From Pogonophryne albipinna (taxonomy: Eukaryota > Chordata > Actinopteri > Perciformes > Artedidraconidae), in contig JAPTMU010000285.1 of the NCBI GenBank assembly GCA_028583405.1, positions 62,001 to 126,000 on the forward strand: a stretch of 64,000 nucleotides of DNA, read 5' to 3'. Position numbers and translations under genes: made by a program. Below the pieces are notes generated by a model. The model was not told where the DNA came from, searched no databases, and saw only the letters and a program-made list of their open reading frames with translations. Position 1 is the stretch's first letter. Each line of letters begins with the position of its first letter. Below are positions 46,705 to 58,659 of the stretch, in pieces.

Positions 46705-47460
46705 GTTGGGGGGGGGGGCACCTTACTCCGTCTTTCTGGCTGTTTGTACCTGTGTACTCTCATGTTCCGATTAACCCAGTTTCCCCCAAATCTCTTTTTT
46801 GTGTCCATATATACGCCGGGATCCTGAGTCAAGGCTAATCCTGTTGCTGTGGTCGTGTGTCCTGGATCCTCTATCCTGAGTCCTGGATCCTCTATCCTGA
46901 GCACTGGATCTGAGTCCTGGACCTCGAGTCCTGGCTGAACCTGTCTCTGCGGTCCTGCCAGACTCTCACCATACTACTTCCCTGATGGCTCCCACAGGAT
47001 TGTTGATATCCTCGTGGATTAATCTTCTTATTATAGACACATGCATTTCCAAACATTTGGACTACCTTTGCTGTAAAATGTATTATCTTTACGATTTACA
47101 CACGGCATCTGTTGCTCACGTATGTGAGCAACAGAGGGATCCCTCCTCTGTTGCTCACCCTGAGGTTTCTCCCCTGTTCCCTTTAAACTGTGGGTTTTCT
47201 CTGGAAGTTTTTCCTTGTACGATGTGAGGGTCTAAGGACAGAGGGTCTAAGGACATAGGGTCTGAGGACAGAGGGTCTGAGGACAGAGGGTCTAAGGACA
47301 GAGGGTCTGAGGACAGAGGGTCTAAGGACAGAGGGTCTGAGGACAGAGGGTCTAAGGACAGAGGGTGTCGTATTGTCATACTGATATTCTGTACAAACTG
47401 TGAAGACCACTCAGACAAATGTAACATTTGTGATATTGGGCTCTATAAATAAACATTGAT
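46705..47460 (+). mobile_element. Retroelement 3' end (family C), longest copy
   Basis: Homologous to 21584-22135 (opposite strand) and 58660-59056. It ends GGCTCTATAAATAAACATTG followed by ATTGATTGA, the signature tail of a widespread fish non-LTR element. An internal 14-bp minisatellite is expanded. No reverse transcriptase is present. Confidence 0.75.
47226..47365. repeat. 14-bp minisatellite (GGTCTAAGGACAGA)
   Basis: About ten units with GGTCTGAGGACAGA variants, sitting in the family-C retroelement 3' region at the same place as the array at 58758-58905. Confidence 0.9.
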
Positions 47461-47464
47461 TGAT

Positions 47465-47513
47465 TGACACACAAAGAATTGTTGTGCAAGAAGTAAAAAA
47501 AGCAGGAATGTAC

Positions 47514-47545
<32 letters not shown>

Positions 47546-47689
47546 CTCACACCTGTGTGTGTGTGTATCAGTTCTGTGGAAGTCACACACCCTGACAGGG
47601 TGGCAGTTTCATGGGAAGAACATTGAGAAATAATTGTGGTGCATGAAGTAATAAAAGCAGGAATGTACAACACACACACACGCACACAA

Positions 47690-47720
<31 letters not shown>

Positions 47721-47890
47721 CTCACACCTGTGTGTGTGTGTATCAGTTCTGTGGAAGTCACACACCCTGACAGGGTGGCAGTTTCATGGGAAGAACATTG
47801 AGAAATAATTGTGGTGAATGAAGTAATAAAAGCAGGAATGTACAACACACACACACGCACACAAACACACACACACACACACACACACGG
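47465..47890. repeat. CA-anchored tandem repeat, about 185-bp unit
   Basis: Two and a half copies of the unit described at 43155-43560. Here each copy carries a short CA tract and the inverted pair CTCACACCTGTGTGTGTG. Confidence 0.9.
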
Positions 47891-48064
47891 GAACCTCTCC
47901 CTTTCTCGTGCTGCATGATACAATGTATCATACCTTCTCACAGGTGCGAGCTCTGTGCCCCTCGAGAAAGAACAACCTCTCACTTTTTCGCAGTAAATGC
48001 TCCTCCATTACTGTCTCTCATGTAGTTATATTTGTGCCTTGCTCACAATTGACTCATTGACACA

Positions 48065-48676
48065 ATGAGTAGGCAATTTTCTGTCAGAGAGGCTCTGGAC
48101 AAATGTTTTGAACCAGATGAAGAGGAGATTGAACCAGACATAGAGGACGATGTCTCAAAAATGGAAGACAACAGCGATCCAGACTATGAGCCTGACCAAC
48201 AGTCAACAGACCAGGAAGAGGCCCCTGAGGGAGAGGCCCCTGAGGGAGAGGCCCCTGAGGGAGAGGCCCATGAGGGAGAGGCCCATGAGGGAGAGGCCCA
48301 TGAGGGAGAGGCCCCTGAGGGAGAGGCCCATGAGGGAGAGGCCCCTGAGGGAGAGGCCCATGAGGGAGAGGCCCCTGAGGGAGAGGCCCATGAGGGAGAG
48401 GCCCCTGAGGGAGAGGCCCCTGAGGGAGAGGCCCATGAGGGAGCGGCCCCTGAGGGAGAGGCCCCTGAGGGAGAGGCCCATGAGGGAGAGGCCCCTGAGG
48501 GAGAGGCCCATGAGGGAGAGGCCCATGAGGGAGAGCCCCCTGAGGGAGAGGCCCCTGAGGGGGAGAGGCCCCTGAGGAGGGAGAGGCCCATGAGGGAGAG
48601 GCCCATGAGGGAGAGGCCCCTGAGGAGGGAGAGGCCCCTGAGGAGGGAGAGGCCCCTGAGGGGGAGAGGCCCCTGA
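48065..48676 (+). pseudogene. piggyBac-like transposase N-terminus with 15-bp repeat expansion
   Basis: The frame starts MSRQFSVREALDKCFEPDEE and continues with acidic residues including NSDPDYEPD, the same SDPDYE motif as in piggyBac exon 1 at 8380-8504. From about residue 52 it becomes a Glu-Ala-Pro/His-Glu-Gly pentapeptide repeat encoded by a 15-bp minisatellite (to about 48715). Small indels after 48560 throw the frame off. The conserved transposase domain does not follow; a LINE begins at 48780. The first 50 residues look like a real N-terminus; the rest is repeat expansion. Confidence 0.5.
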
Positions 48677-48715
48677 GGGAGAGGCCCCTGAGGGAGAGGC
48701 CCCTGAGGGAGAGGA
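48215..48715. repeat. 15-bp minisatellite (GAGGCCCCTGAGGGA)
   Basis: About 33 units, each with either CCC or CCA at one position (Pro or His codon). The right end has irregular units with AGGAGG or GGGG insertions. Left of 48560 every indel-free unit preserves the reading frame. Confidence 0.95.
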
Positions 48716-48779
48716 GCCCTGCATATTTAATGTTCTCTAAATGTTCATTGAGGAAAACAGTTTCAGTGTCTTATTTTAT

Positions 48780-51700
48780 CCATCCATCCATCCATCTTCT
48801 TCCGCTTATCCGTGGTCGGGTCGCGGGGGTAGCAGTTCCAGCAGAGAGCCCCAAACTTCCTTTTCCCTGGCGACATCAACCAGCTCTGACTGGGGGATCC
48901 CAAGGCGCTCCCAGGCCAGCGAAGAGATATAATCCCTCCACCTGGTCCTAGGTCTACCCCTTGGTCTCTTCCCAGCTGGACGTGCCTGGAACACCTCCCT
49001 AGGGAGGCGCCCAGGTGGCATCCTAACTAGGTGCCCGAACCACCTCAACTGGCTCCTTTCGACGCGAAGGAGGAGCGGCTCAACTCCGAGTCCCTCCCTG
49101 ATGACCGAACTTCTCACCTTATCCCTAAGGGAGACACCAGCCACCCTGCGGAGAAAACCCATCTCGGCCGCTTGTATCCGCGATCTCGTTCTTTCGGTCA
49201 TGACCCATCCTTCATGACCATAGGTGAGGGTAGGAACGAAAATGGCCCGGTAGACAGAGAGCTTTGCCTTCTGGCTCAGCTCCCTTTTCGTCACAACGGT
49301 GCGGTAAAGCGACTGCAGTACTGCTCCCGCTGCTCCGATTCTCCGGCCCATCTCACGCTCCATTGTTCCCTCACTCGAGAACAAGACCCCGAGATACTTG
49401 AACTCCTTCACTTGGGGTAAGGACTCATTCCCTACTTGGAGTGGACAGTCCATCGGTTTCCTGCTGAGAACCATGGCCTCAGATTTGGAGGTGCTGATCC
49501 TCATCCCAGCCGCTTCACACTCGGTTTGCGAACCGATCCAGTGAGTGCTGAAGGTCGCAGACCGATGAAGCCATCAGAACCACATCATCTGCAAAAAGCA
49601 GTGGTGCAATCCTTAGTCCACCGAACTGCAGACCCCCTCCCCCATGACTACGCCTCGAAATCCGATCCATGTATATTACAAATAGGATTGGTGACAAAGC
49701 GCAGCCCTGGCGGAGGCCAACCCTCACCGGAAATGGGTCCGACTTACTGCCGAGGACCCGGACACAGCTCTCGCTTTGGGAGTACAGAGATTGGATGGCC
49801 CTGAGTAGAGACCCCCTCACCCCATACTCCCGCAGCACCTCCCACAGTAACTCCCTGGGAACCCGGTCATACGCCTTCTCCAAGTCCACAAAACACATGT
49901 AGACCGGATAAGCGTACTCCCAGGCCCCCTCCAGGATCCTTGCGAGAGTAAAAAGCTGATCCGTCGTTCCACGACCAGGACGGAATCCGCATTGTTCCTC
50001 CTCAATCTGAGGTTCGACAATCGTCCTGACCCTCCTTTCGAGTACCTTAGAGTAAACTTTCCCGGGGAGGCTGAGTAGTGTGATGCCTCTGTAATTGGCA
50101 CACACCCTCTGATCCCCCTTTTTAAAAATGGGAACCACCACCCCGGTCTGCCACTCCTTCGGTACTGTTTCCGACTTCCACGCAACGTTGATGAGACGTG
50201 TCAACCATGACAGTCCCTCAACACCCAGAGCCTTCAGCATTTCTGGGCGGATCTCATCCACCCCCGGGGCTTTGCCACTGTGGAGTTGTTTAACAACCTC
50301 AGTGACCTCCCCCCGGGAGATTGGCGCCGATCCCCCGTCATACTCCAGCTCTGCCTCTAACATAGAGGGCGGAGTTGTCGGGTTCAGGAGTTCCTCAAAG
50401 TGTTCCTTCCAACGCCCCAACACTCCATCAGTTGAGGTCAACAACGTCCCATCCTTACTGTACACAGCTTGGATGGTTCCCTGCTTCCCCCTCCTGAGGT
50501 GTCGGAGAGTTTTCCAGAACAACTTTGGTGCCGCCCGAAAGTCCTTCTCCATGTCCTCTCCGAACTTCTCCCACACCCGCTGCTTTGCCTCGGCCACGGA
50601 TGAGGCTGCTGCCCTTCGGGCCTGTCGGTACCTTGCAACTGCCTCGGGAGTCCCCCGGGATAACAAATCCCTGAAGGCCTCCTTCTTCAGTCGGACGGCT
50701 TCCCTGACCACCGGTGTCCACCAGGAGGTTCGAGGGTTACCGCCCCTTGAGGCACCTAGGACCTTGAGACCACAGCTCCCCGCCGCGGCTTCGGCAATAG
50801 AGGCTTTGAACACCGACCACTCTGGTTCAATGTCCCCAACCTCCACAGGAATGCCTGAAAAGCTCCGCCGGAGGTGTGAGTTGAAGGCCTCCTGAACTTG
50901 GGCCTCCTCCAGACGTTCCCAGTTCACCCGAACTACACGTTTGGGCTTACCAGGTCTATCCAGAGGCTTCCCCCGCCACTCGACCCAACTCACCACCAGA
51001 TGGTGGTCAGTTGACAACTCCGCCCCTCTCTTTACCCGAGTGTCCAAAACATACGGCCTCAGGTCCGATGATACGATAACGAAATCGATCATGGACCTTC
51101 TGCCTAGGGTGCTCTGGTACCACGTACACTTATGAGCATCCTTATGTTCGAACATGGTGTTTGTTATGGCCAATCCATGACTAGCACAGAAGTCCAGTAA
51201 CAAACCACCACTCCGGTTCAGATCAGGGGGGCCGTTCCTCCCAATCACGCCCCTCCAAGTGTCTCCATCATTGCCCACATGTGCGTTGAAGTCTCCCAGC
51301 AAGATTAAAGAGTCCCCTTCAGGAGCCCCATACAGGACTCTTTCCAGGGTCTCCAAGAAGGCCGTATACTCTGAACTGCTGTTGGGTGCATAAGCACACA
51401 CAACAGTCAGAGTTTTCCCCCCCATAACCCGCAGGCGTAGGGAGGCGACCCTCTCGTCCACTGGGGTAAACTCCAACAACGAAGCACCCAACCGGGGACT
51501 TGTGAGTATCCCCACACCCGCCCGGCGCCTCACACCTTGAGCAACTCCGGAGAGGAATAGAGTCCAACCCCTATCCAGAAGTAAGGTTCCAGAGCCGACG
51601 CTGTGCGTAGAGGTGAGCCCAACCAGATCCAACTGGTAACGCTCCACCTCCAGCACAAGCTCCGGCTCCTTCCCCCCCAGAGAGGTGACGTTCCACGTCC

Positions 51701-52175
51701 CCAAAGCCAGCTTCTGTCGCCCGGGTCTGGTCCGTCGAGACCCTCCGCTTTCACTGCCACCCTTCTGGCAGCGCACCCGACCCCATCGCTGTTTCCCGTA
51801 GGTGGTGGGCCCGCGGGACGGAGAAGCGGAGGTGTTGCCCACGTTGCCTTTTCGGGCTGGGCCCGGCCGGGCTCCGTGGCGGGCCCGGCCGGGCTCCGTG
51901 GCAAGCCCGGCCACCAGACGCTCGCCGACGAGTCCTCCTTCTGGGCCTGGCTCCAGAAAGGGACCCCGGGCTTCCTCCGGGCCGGGTATCCTCACTTCTT
52001 GTTGTTGTTTTTTTCATGAGGTCTTTTGAACCAATCTTAGTCTGGCCCCTTGCCTGAGACCAATTTGCCATGGGAGACCCTACCAGGAACACAAGGTTCC
52101 AGACAACACAGCCCCCAGGTTCATCAGGGCACACAAACCTCTCTACCACGGTAAGGTGCTGGTTCTTCAGAGAGG
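48780..52175 (-). mobile_element. RTE/Rex3-like LINE, copy 1, 12-bp TSD, frameshifted
   Basis: The exact 12-bp direct repeat GTCTTATTTTAT (48768-48779 and 52176-52187) defines the ends. The 3' end on the minus strand is the tetranucleotide tail (GATG)n. The element includes a 5' leader missing from copy 2. The ORF is broken by one extra T in the run at about 49525-49527, relative to copy 2, giving frames 51995-49515 and 49504-48806. A 26-bp GC-rich tandem duplication (about 51864-51905) also alters the frame near the 5' end. Confidence 0.95.
48806..51995 (-). pseudogene. LINE copy 1 ORF (endonuclease-reverse transcriptase), one frameshift
   Basis: The upstream frame (826 codons from 51995) contains the apurinic-type endonuclease (LGDFNAHVG and STDHHLVV) and the reverse transcriptase ([31 protein letters not shown]). 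It runs off at LDRFANRV because of the single-base insertion. The downstream frame (49504-48806, from [11 protein letters not shown]) carries the thumb and C-terminal region. Apart from that insertion the sequence is almost identical to copy 2, so the frameshift is recent. The 5' start differs from copy 2 because of the GC-rich duplication. Confidence 0.92.
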
Positions 52176-52187
52176 GTCTTATTTTAT

Positions 52188-53013
52188 ATTTTATATAAAA
52201 TGCAACAAGCTGCAACAATGTCAGGCATATGGTTATAACTAAGGTCAACGTAATAGCTTTAATGAACAACGCCTTGGTCCAAAAGCTTTTTCAACCACCA
52301 CCCTTGCAGAACAAAGTGTGTTAGAAAAGGGACTGTGTTCTACTGTAAGTTAACAACCCTGGCAGAATCCGTCAGTTGCATTTTACAGTTCGATGTGTGT
52401 GCCGCGAGCTCCACTCCATCAACCTAAAACAATAACAATGGCCCAACGTCTCATTTTAATGACATACAAGAAAGTAACTCGCAGACTTGGGTTGTGTGTG
52501 TGAACGGCGGCAACGCGGTTCTTTCCTGGGACCAGAGTGCGGTCTGAATGGGTCCAACGGGAAAACCCGGGGTGCCCGTGTGAAAGGGGTATACTATACA
52601 GTCTATTAGGCCTATATTGGAGAAACCCGGTCCAGTGATGGTCAAATTGAGGCATTAAAAAGGTACAACTTGTTTTTTTGGGGAGAGAAACTCTATATAC
52701 TGTATCTGGATACAGAAACCTAACCTATAGTTCAGTCCAAACCCTTTTTTTGACGTTTTCTCCTTTCTATGTTAAGAGAAAGGGGAGAGGGGGTGTTAAC
52801 TTTCAATTCCCTCTCTCCCCTTCACACCTTCACATGAACTTTAAGTTCTCTGTCAGCAGACACACTCACACATACACACATCTCAGGTGACTATACAGTG
52901 GCTTGCAAAGTGCTCTACCCCATGAAACTTATCAGATTTGTCTGGATTGCAAATGATACTTATATAAAGGGTTAGGGTTACCTATCCAGATAATAATAAT
53001 AAGGTATTTAACC
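52188..53013. other. No supported gene
   Basis: DNA that was contiguous with 48767 before LINE copy 1 inserted. No recognisable transposase sequence continues here. A CCCTCTCTCCCC pyrimidine patch and a short CACA tract are the only simple features. Confidence 0.5.
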
Positions 53014-53198
53014 AGAGTATTCTACTTGCAGGTGAACTTATTCTTTAAAATAAACAAATAAAATCATTACTAATGGAGCTGTGCTTTTTTGTCCTTTTTG
53101 AGAAGTATGAACCTTTATTTTCGCATTAGAAGATTTATTTTTCTTATATTTTGTCTGGAACTTTACCCTGCCCTGCCATTGTTTTGAGTATGTAATTA

Positions 53199-53212
53199 CC
53201 GCCCCCTGGTGG
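53199..53212 (-). promoter_or_regulatory. CTCF core motif (reverse orientation)
   Basis: The minus-strand sequence CCACCAGGGGGCGG is identical to the motif at 38096-38109, so the two are convergent across about 15 kb. Confidence 0.55.
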
Positions 53213-53565
53213 TGGCACTAGGGAACTGTAGTAGGTCAGTTGATGGGTGAGAGACAGACACCACCTCTATCCCCAATGTCTCATCATTGTTGTATTGGTG
53301 TTCTAAAAGCACAAAAAAGAAACATGTGTTGGCTTAGGGCCTACTTTCTCAAGGCTGTAATCTCAGAGGTAATAACCTAGAGATTTTTAAGATTGTCATT
53401 CCTTTGCTCATTCTAATCAGTAAATGCAATTATGAAATAGTTTTGGCAAACGTTAGCCTAACTTGGTCAAGAGCTTACGGCTTAAGGACAATTTAATTGG
53501 CTTAAGTCTAATGTCTGATAATGATTTACGTACTCCAGCTAGTATAAAAAATTAATAAAATAAAT

Positions 53566-56500
53566 CCATCCATCCATCCATCTTCTTCCGCTTATCCGTG
53601 GTCGGGTCGCGGGGGTAGCAGTTCCAGCAGAGAGCCCCAAACTTCCTTTTCCCTGGCGACATCAACCAGCTCTGACTGGGGGATCCCAAGGCGCTCCCAG
53701 GCCAGCGAAGAGATATAATCCCTCCACCTGGTCCTAGGTCTACCCCTTGGTCTCTTCCCAGCTGGACGTGCCTGGAACACCTCCCTAGGGAGGCGCCCAG
53801 GTGGCATCCTAACTAGGTGCCCGAACCACCTCAACTGGCTCCTTTCGACGCGAAGGAGGAGCGGCTCAACTCCGAGTCCCTCCCTGATGACCGAACTTCT
53901 CACCTTATCCCTAAGGGAGACACCAGCCACCCTGCGGAGAAAACCCATCTCGGCCGCTTGTATCCGCGATCTCGTTCTTTCGGTCATGACCCATCCTTCA
54001 TGACCATAGGTGAGGGTAGGAACGAAAATGGCCCGGTAGACAGAGAGCTTTGCCTTCCGGCTCAGCTCCCTTTTCGTCACAACGGTGCGGTAAAGCGACT
54101 GCAGTACCGCTCCCGCTGCTCCGATTCTCCGGCCCATCTCACGCTCCATTGTTCCCTCACTCGAGAACAAGACCCCGAGATACTTGAACTCCTTCACTTG
54201 GGGTAAGGACTCATTCCCTACTTGGAGTGGACAGTCCATCGGTTTCCTGCTGAGAACCATGGCCTCAGATTTGGAGGTGCTGATCCTCATCCCAGCCGCT
54301 TCACACTCGGTTGCGAACCGATCCAGTGAGTGCTGAAGGTCGCAGACCGATGAAGCCATCAGAACCACATCATCTGCAAAAAGCAGTGGTGCAATCCTTA
54401 GTCCACCGAACTGCAGACCCCCTCCCCCATGACTACGCCTCGAAATCCGATCCATGTATATTACAAACAGGATTGGTGACAAAGCGCAGCCCTGGCGGAG
54501 GCCAACCCTCACCGGAAATGGGTCCGACTTACTGCCGAGGACCCGGACACAGCTCTCGCTTTGGGAGTACAGAGATTGGATGGCCCTGAGTAGAGACCCC
54601 CTCACCCCATACTCCCGCAGCACCTCCCACAGTAACTCCCTGGGAACCCGGTCATACGCCTTCTCCAAGTCCACAAAACACATGTAGACCGGATAAGCGT
54701 ACTCCCAGGCCCCCTCCAGGATCCTTGCGAGAGTAAAAAGCTGATCCGTCGTTCCACGACCAGGACGGAATCCGCATTGTTCCTCCTCAATCTGAGGTTC
54801 GACAATCGGCCTGACCCTCCTTTCGAGTACCTTAGAGTAAACTTTCCCGGGGAGGCTGAGTAGTGTGATGCCTCTGTAATTGGCACACACCCTCTGATCC
54901 CCCTTTTTAAAAATGGGAACCACCACCCCGGTCTGCCACTCCTTCGGTACTGTTTCCGACTTCCACGCAATGTTGATGAGACGTGTCAACCATGACAGTC
55001 CCTCAACACCCAGAGCCTTCAGCATTTCTGGGCGGATCTCATCCACCCCCGGGGCTTTGCCACTGCGGAGTTGTTTAACAACCTCAGTGACCTCCCCCCG
55101 GGAGATTGGCGCCGATCCCCCGTCATACTTCAGCTCTGCCTCTAACATAGAGGGCGGAGTTGTCGGGTTCAGGAGTTCCTCAAAGTGTTCCTTCCAACGC
55201 CCCAACACTCCATCAGTTGAGGTCAACAACGTCCCATCCTTACTGTACACAGCTTGGATGGTTCCCTGCTTCCCCCTCCTGAGGTGTCGGAGAGTTTTCC
55301 AGAACAACTTTGGTGCCGCCCGAAAGTCCTTCTCCATGTCCTCTCCGAACTTCTCCCACACCCGCTGCTTTGCCTCGGCCACGGATGAGGCTGCTGCCCT
55401 TCGGGCCTGTCGGTACCTTGCAACTGCCTCGGGAGTCCCCCGGGATAACAAATCCCTGAAGGCCTCCTTCTTCAGTCGGACGGCTTCCCTGACCACCGGT
55501 GTCCACCAGGAGGTTCGAGGGTTACCGCCCCTTGAGGCACCTAGGACCTTGAGACCACAGCTCCCCGCCGCGGCTTCGGCAATAGAGGCTTTGAACACCG
55601 ACCACTCTGGTTCAATGTCCCCAACCTCCACAGGAATGCCTGAAAAGCTCCGCCGGAGGTGTGAGTTGAAGGCCTCCTGAACTTGGGCCTCCTCCAGACG
55701 TTCCCAGTTCACCCGAACTACACGTTTGGGCTTACCAGGTCTATCCAGAGGCTTCCCCCGCCACTCGACCCAACTCACCACCAGATGGTGATCAGTTGAC
55801 AACTCCGCCCCTCTCTTTACCCGAGTGTCCAAAACATACGGCCTCAGGTCCGATGATACGATAACGAAATCGATCATGGACCTTCTGCCTAGGGTGCTCT
55901 GGTACCACGTACACTTATGAGCATCCTTATGTTCGAACATGGTGTTTGTTATGGCCAATCCATGACTAGCACAGAAGTCCAGTAACAAAACACCACTCCG
56001 GTTCAGATCAGGGGGGCCGTTCCTCCCAATCACGCCCCTCCAAGTGTCTCCATCATTGCCCACATGTGCGTTGAAGTCTCCCAGCAAGATTAAAGAGTCC
56101 CCTTCAGGAGCCCCATACAGGACTCTTTCCAGGGTCTCCAAGAAGGCTGTATACTCTGAACTGCTGTTGGGTGCATAAGCACACACAACAGTCAGAGTTT
56201 TCCCCCCCATAACCCGCAGGCGTAGGGAGGCGACCCTCTCGTCCACTGGGGTAAACTCCAACAACGAAGCACCCAACCGGGGACTTGTGAGTATCCCCAC
56301 ACCCGCCCGGCGTCTCACACCTTGAGCAACTCCGGAGAAGAATAGAGTCCAACCCCTATCCAGAAGTAAGGTTCCAGAGCCGACGCTGTGCGTAGAGGTG
56401 AGCCCAACCAGATCCAACTGGTAACGCTCCACCTCCCGCACAAGCTCCGGCTCCTTCCCCCCCAGAGAGGTGACGTTCCACGTCCCCAAAGCCAGCTTCT

Positions 56501-56807
56501 GTCGCCCGGGTCTGGTCCGTCGAGACCCTCCGCTTTCACTGCCACCCTTCTGGCAGCGCACCCGACCCCATCGCTGTTTCCCGTAGGTGGTGGGCCCGCG
56601 GGACGGAGAAGCGGAGGTGTTGCCCACGTTGCCTTTTCGGGCTGGGCCCGGCCGGGCTCCGTGGCAAGCCCGGCCACCAGACGCTCGCCGTCGAGTCCTC
56701 CTTCTGGGCCTGGCTCCAGAAAGGGACCCCGGGCTTCCTCCGGGCCGGGTATCCTCACTTCTTGTTTTTGTTTTTTTCATGAGGTCTTTTGAACCAATCT
56801 TAGTCTG
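53566..56807 (-). mobile_element. RTE/Rex3-like LINE, copy 2, intact ORF
   Basis: It ends in the (GATG)n tail at 53566 and is 5'-truncated at about 56807 relative to copy 1, whose leader continues to 52175. Compared with the left duplication arm, the flanks suggest a short AAAT-type target duplication. It inserted after the inverted duplication formed. Confidence 0.92.
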
Positions 56808-56822
56808 AAAATATGATTTCAT
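53592..56822 (-). CDS. LINE endonuclease-reverse transcriptase (uninterrupted)
   Basis: 1076 codons without a stop. The first five or so codons come from flanking DNA, so the natural start is later; ATG at 56780 is one candidate. Residues about 112-352 are an AP-type endonuclease (WNVTSL 115, LGDFN 246-250, STDHH 341-345). The usual catalytic Glu position appears as TSTH at 141-144. Residues about 580-860 are the reverse transcriptase (FVDLEKAYD 715-723, [10 protein letters not shown] 773-782, FADD 814-817). A conserved basic C-terminal region ([15 protein letters not shown]) follows. It would nick target DNA and prime reverse transcription from the GATG-tailed RNA. An intact ORF suggests recent activity, though the 5' promoter part is truncated. 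Confidence 0.93.
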   Translation of the reverse strand: MKSYFQTKIGSKDLMKKTKTRSEDTRPGGSPGSLSGARPRRRTRRRASGGRACHGARPGPARKGNVGNTSASPSRGPTTYGKQRWGRVRCQKGGSESGGSRRTRPGRQKLALGTWNVTSLGGKEPELVREVERYQLDLVGLTSTHSVGSGTLLLDRGWTLFFSGVAQGVRRRAGVGILTSPRLGASLLEFTPVDERVASLRLRVMGGKTLTVVCAYAPNSSSEYTAFLETLERVLYGAPEGDSLILLGDFNAHVGNDGDTWRGVIGRNGPPDLNRSGVLLLDFCASHGLAITNTMFEHKDAHKCTWYQSTLGRRSMIDFVIVSSDLRPYVLDTRVKRGAELSTDHHLVVSWVEWRGKPLDRPGKPKRVVRVNWERLEEAQVQEAFNSHLRRSFSGIPVEVGDIEPEWSVFKASIAEAAAGSCGLKVLGASRGGNPRTSWWTPVVREAVRLKKEAFRDLLSRGTPEAVARYRQARRAAASSVAEAKQRVWEKFGEDMEKDFRAAPKLFWKTLRHLRRGKQGTIQAVYSKDGTLLTSTDGVLGRWKEHFEELLNPTTPPSMLEAELKYDGGSAPISRGEVTEVVKQLRSGKAPGVDEIRPEMLKALGVEGLSWLTRLINIAWKSETVPKEWQTGVVVPIFKKGDQRVCANYRGITLLSLPGKVYSKVLERRVRPIVEPQIEEEQCGFRPGRGTTDQLFTLARILEGAWEYAYPVYMCFVDLEKAYDRVPRELLWEVLREYGVRGSLLRAIQSLYSQSESCVRVLGSKSDPFPVRVGLRQGCALSPILFVIYMDRISRRSHGGGGLQFGGLRIAPLLFADDVVLMASSVCDLQHSLDRFATECEAAGMRISTSKSEAMVLSRKPMDCPLQVGNESLPQVKEFKYLGVLFSSEGTMEREMGRRIGAAGAVLQSLYRTVVTKRELSRKAKLSVYRAIFVPTLTYGHEGWVMTERTRSRIQAAEMGFLRRVAGVSLRDKVRSSVIREGLGVEPLLLRVERSQLRWFGHLVRMPPGRLPREVFQARPAGKRPRGRPRTRWRDYISSLAWERLGIPQSELVDVAREKEVWGSLLELLPPRPDHG

Positions 56823-56888
56823 AATTTCATCTCCCTATTTGTATGAACTTGTGTATGACAACCGTTTTTACAGCGATATGATTGGAAC

Positions 56889-57350
56889 AGTAGCGCAAAT
56901 AAGTGCCATCATGTTTTGAATGTTAAAAGGCATTGAACGCGTTATATCGTAATTTAAACAACACCGAATTCATTGCATTGTAATATTTTGTTTCGAAAAC
57001 CATGCATCTGAATTCATTGGTTGTGAAATTACCACTTTGAAATTACAAAATGTTTTTTTTCAATGTAAGAAAATGTGGATCCACAAATTCAAGCTTTATA
57101 AATTCAAAAAAGCTATATTCAGGTTGCTCAAATTCGATCACTGACATTCGGATCCAAAATATTCGGTATAAAAAAATTCGAACAGTGAAATTCAGATCCA
57201 AAGATTCAAGTAAAAAAAATTCAGATAGCAATATCCGGGATACCGAGGATAGGATAAGCAATCAAGGAGGAATGCAATTGAACCAACGTCCAACTGCAGA
57301 CAAAAACATGGTGGCGCAACCCGGGCATACCGGTTGGTAGAAATACTAAG
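56889..57350. mobile_element. MITE-like insertion in the right arm
   Basis: It is absent from the left arm, which reads straight through from GATTGGAAC to TTGTTATATG. The ends CAGTAGCGC and, reverse complemented, CAATAGCGC form a short imperfect inverted repeat. The interior has many degenerate direct repeats of AAATTCGGATCCAAA type. No ORF. Confidence 0.6.
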
Positions 57351-57919
57351 CGCTATTGTTATATGATATATAGCCTACACTGTTCACAGTTTCCACCATG
57401 GCACAGGTACAAGTAACAATAATGTTTTTATGGCATCGATTTGTATTGAATAGTTTGCCTTGCCTATCCATCTGGAGTCACATTTTAGCATGGTAGTCAG
57501 AATGCTAACGTAGCATGCTAATGTTGTGGTTTATGAGTTCACCACACTGAAGTAGCCAGAAACATTAGGATGCTAAGTGAATGGGAAAGTGTGTCCCAAA
57601 CGTTTTACTGGAGCTGTATGTATTTAGGTTTACCACCACATTAAGACTTGTTTTATTCTGTGAATGCACGTCCAGCTCCTCCACTGCAGTATCAAAAAGG
57701 TTATTGCGTTTAGACAGTAATCTTTCCCTAGCCTATACGCACATGAGAACAGTCACAGCTGCCTGTAATGAAGGCAAACAGTGTATTACATTGTTTCCTG
57801 CAGCTTAATCTGCGATTCTTACAGAGGTGATGGTGTGTGCAGCAGCACAGGTAACGGTCCAAGACAGGAGAAAACAGGTTGGTAGAAAACGAGTTGTAAA
57901 GCAAAGTTATTTATATTTA

Positions 57920-58307
57920 GGGGAGTGAGCAACCAACACAACTCCTCCCCACGGACTCTCTGACTCGCTTGGGATTGAAATCGACCAATTAGAGATTTGG
58001 GGGAGGCGGAGCAACAAACACAACTCTGCCCCCAAATATGTCTATGTATACTGATGTTTATTCATGCACGATGCCCCCTGTTTCTGACTGGCTGGTCCCG
58101 ATATCTGTATCGCACGGCAGTAGAACTGGGAGTCCAGAGTACTCTGTAACTTGTATTGGTGTTTTTTACCATTAAAATCAGATTATTGTTATAACTTTTA
58201 TTCCGGTGTTTTGAACTCCTTCTCTTATTAATCTGACCAGGCTCATCTAACGGACGGCATGGAGCGGAGGTGGGCTTTAAGCCACCACCACTGTGTTTGC
58301 TCCTACA
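57920..58307 (+). mobile_element. Family-A LTR-like fragment with a divergent U3
   Basis: 58045-58307 matches the R/U5-like half of family A (TTTATTCATGCACGATGCCC to TGTTTGCTCCTACA). The upstream part (57920-58044) has a different sequence, with two copies of GAGCAACAAACACAACTC-like words. It starts exactly where inverted-duplication homology ends. Confidence 0.6.
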
Positions 58308-58640
58308 GGTGTTGTGCAGGAGCGCAGTGAGTCCCTATCAAGGGTAACTCATCCCACTCCCCATTAACAGGTTGCATCTCTCGGGATCTTGTCAAGGTGC
58401 TCAGCGGAGACCTCCACCCTGTTGCTCCTTCCCACCTGCCTTTCCCGGAGAGTCGGGCCTGCGCTGCTTTGACCTTTCCCGTGTGGCTCCGGCTCCTTCG
58501 TCCGAATGAGCACAGAGGCGATTCTTCTTTGTGGCTGTGTCCTGGGCGTGCCGCGTGTCGCTGATTTTATTTTTGCTGCAGCCATCCGAATCACAGCCAC
58601 GGGGGGGGGATCTGCATGTGCCTTCTTACCAGCAAGTTTC
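58308..58640. other. GC-rich stretch, no gene recognised
   Basis: A 95-codon minus-strand frame (58651-58364) is basic and Pro/Arg-rich, but it has no recognisable motif and could be chance in GC-rich DNA. A G9 run lies near 58601. Confidence 0.4.
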
Positions 58641-58659
58641 TGGAGGTCCATATGGCGTC

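Larger units (their letters stand above)
53014..57919. repeat. Inverted duplication, right arm (with LINE and MITE-like insertions)
   Basis: Reverse complement of 25415-25598 plus 37272-38294. About 1.2 kb of homologous sequence is spread over three blocks (53014-53562, 56808-56888, 57351-57919) separated by LINE copy 2 and a 460-bp insertion. It lacks the 11.7-kb retroviral insertion of the left arm and so acts as the empty site. Confidence 0.9.

Noticed and set aside
50128..50895. 255-codon plus-strand frame, also at 54913-55680
   Set aside because: It is the antisense shadow of the LINE reverse-transcriptase ORF, identical in both copies.
58364..58651. 95-codon basic minus-strand frame
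   Set aside because: Pro/Arg-rich composition expected from GC-rich DNA, and no motif.
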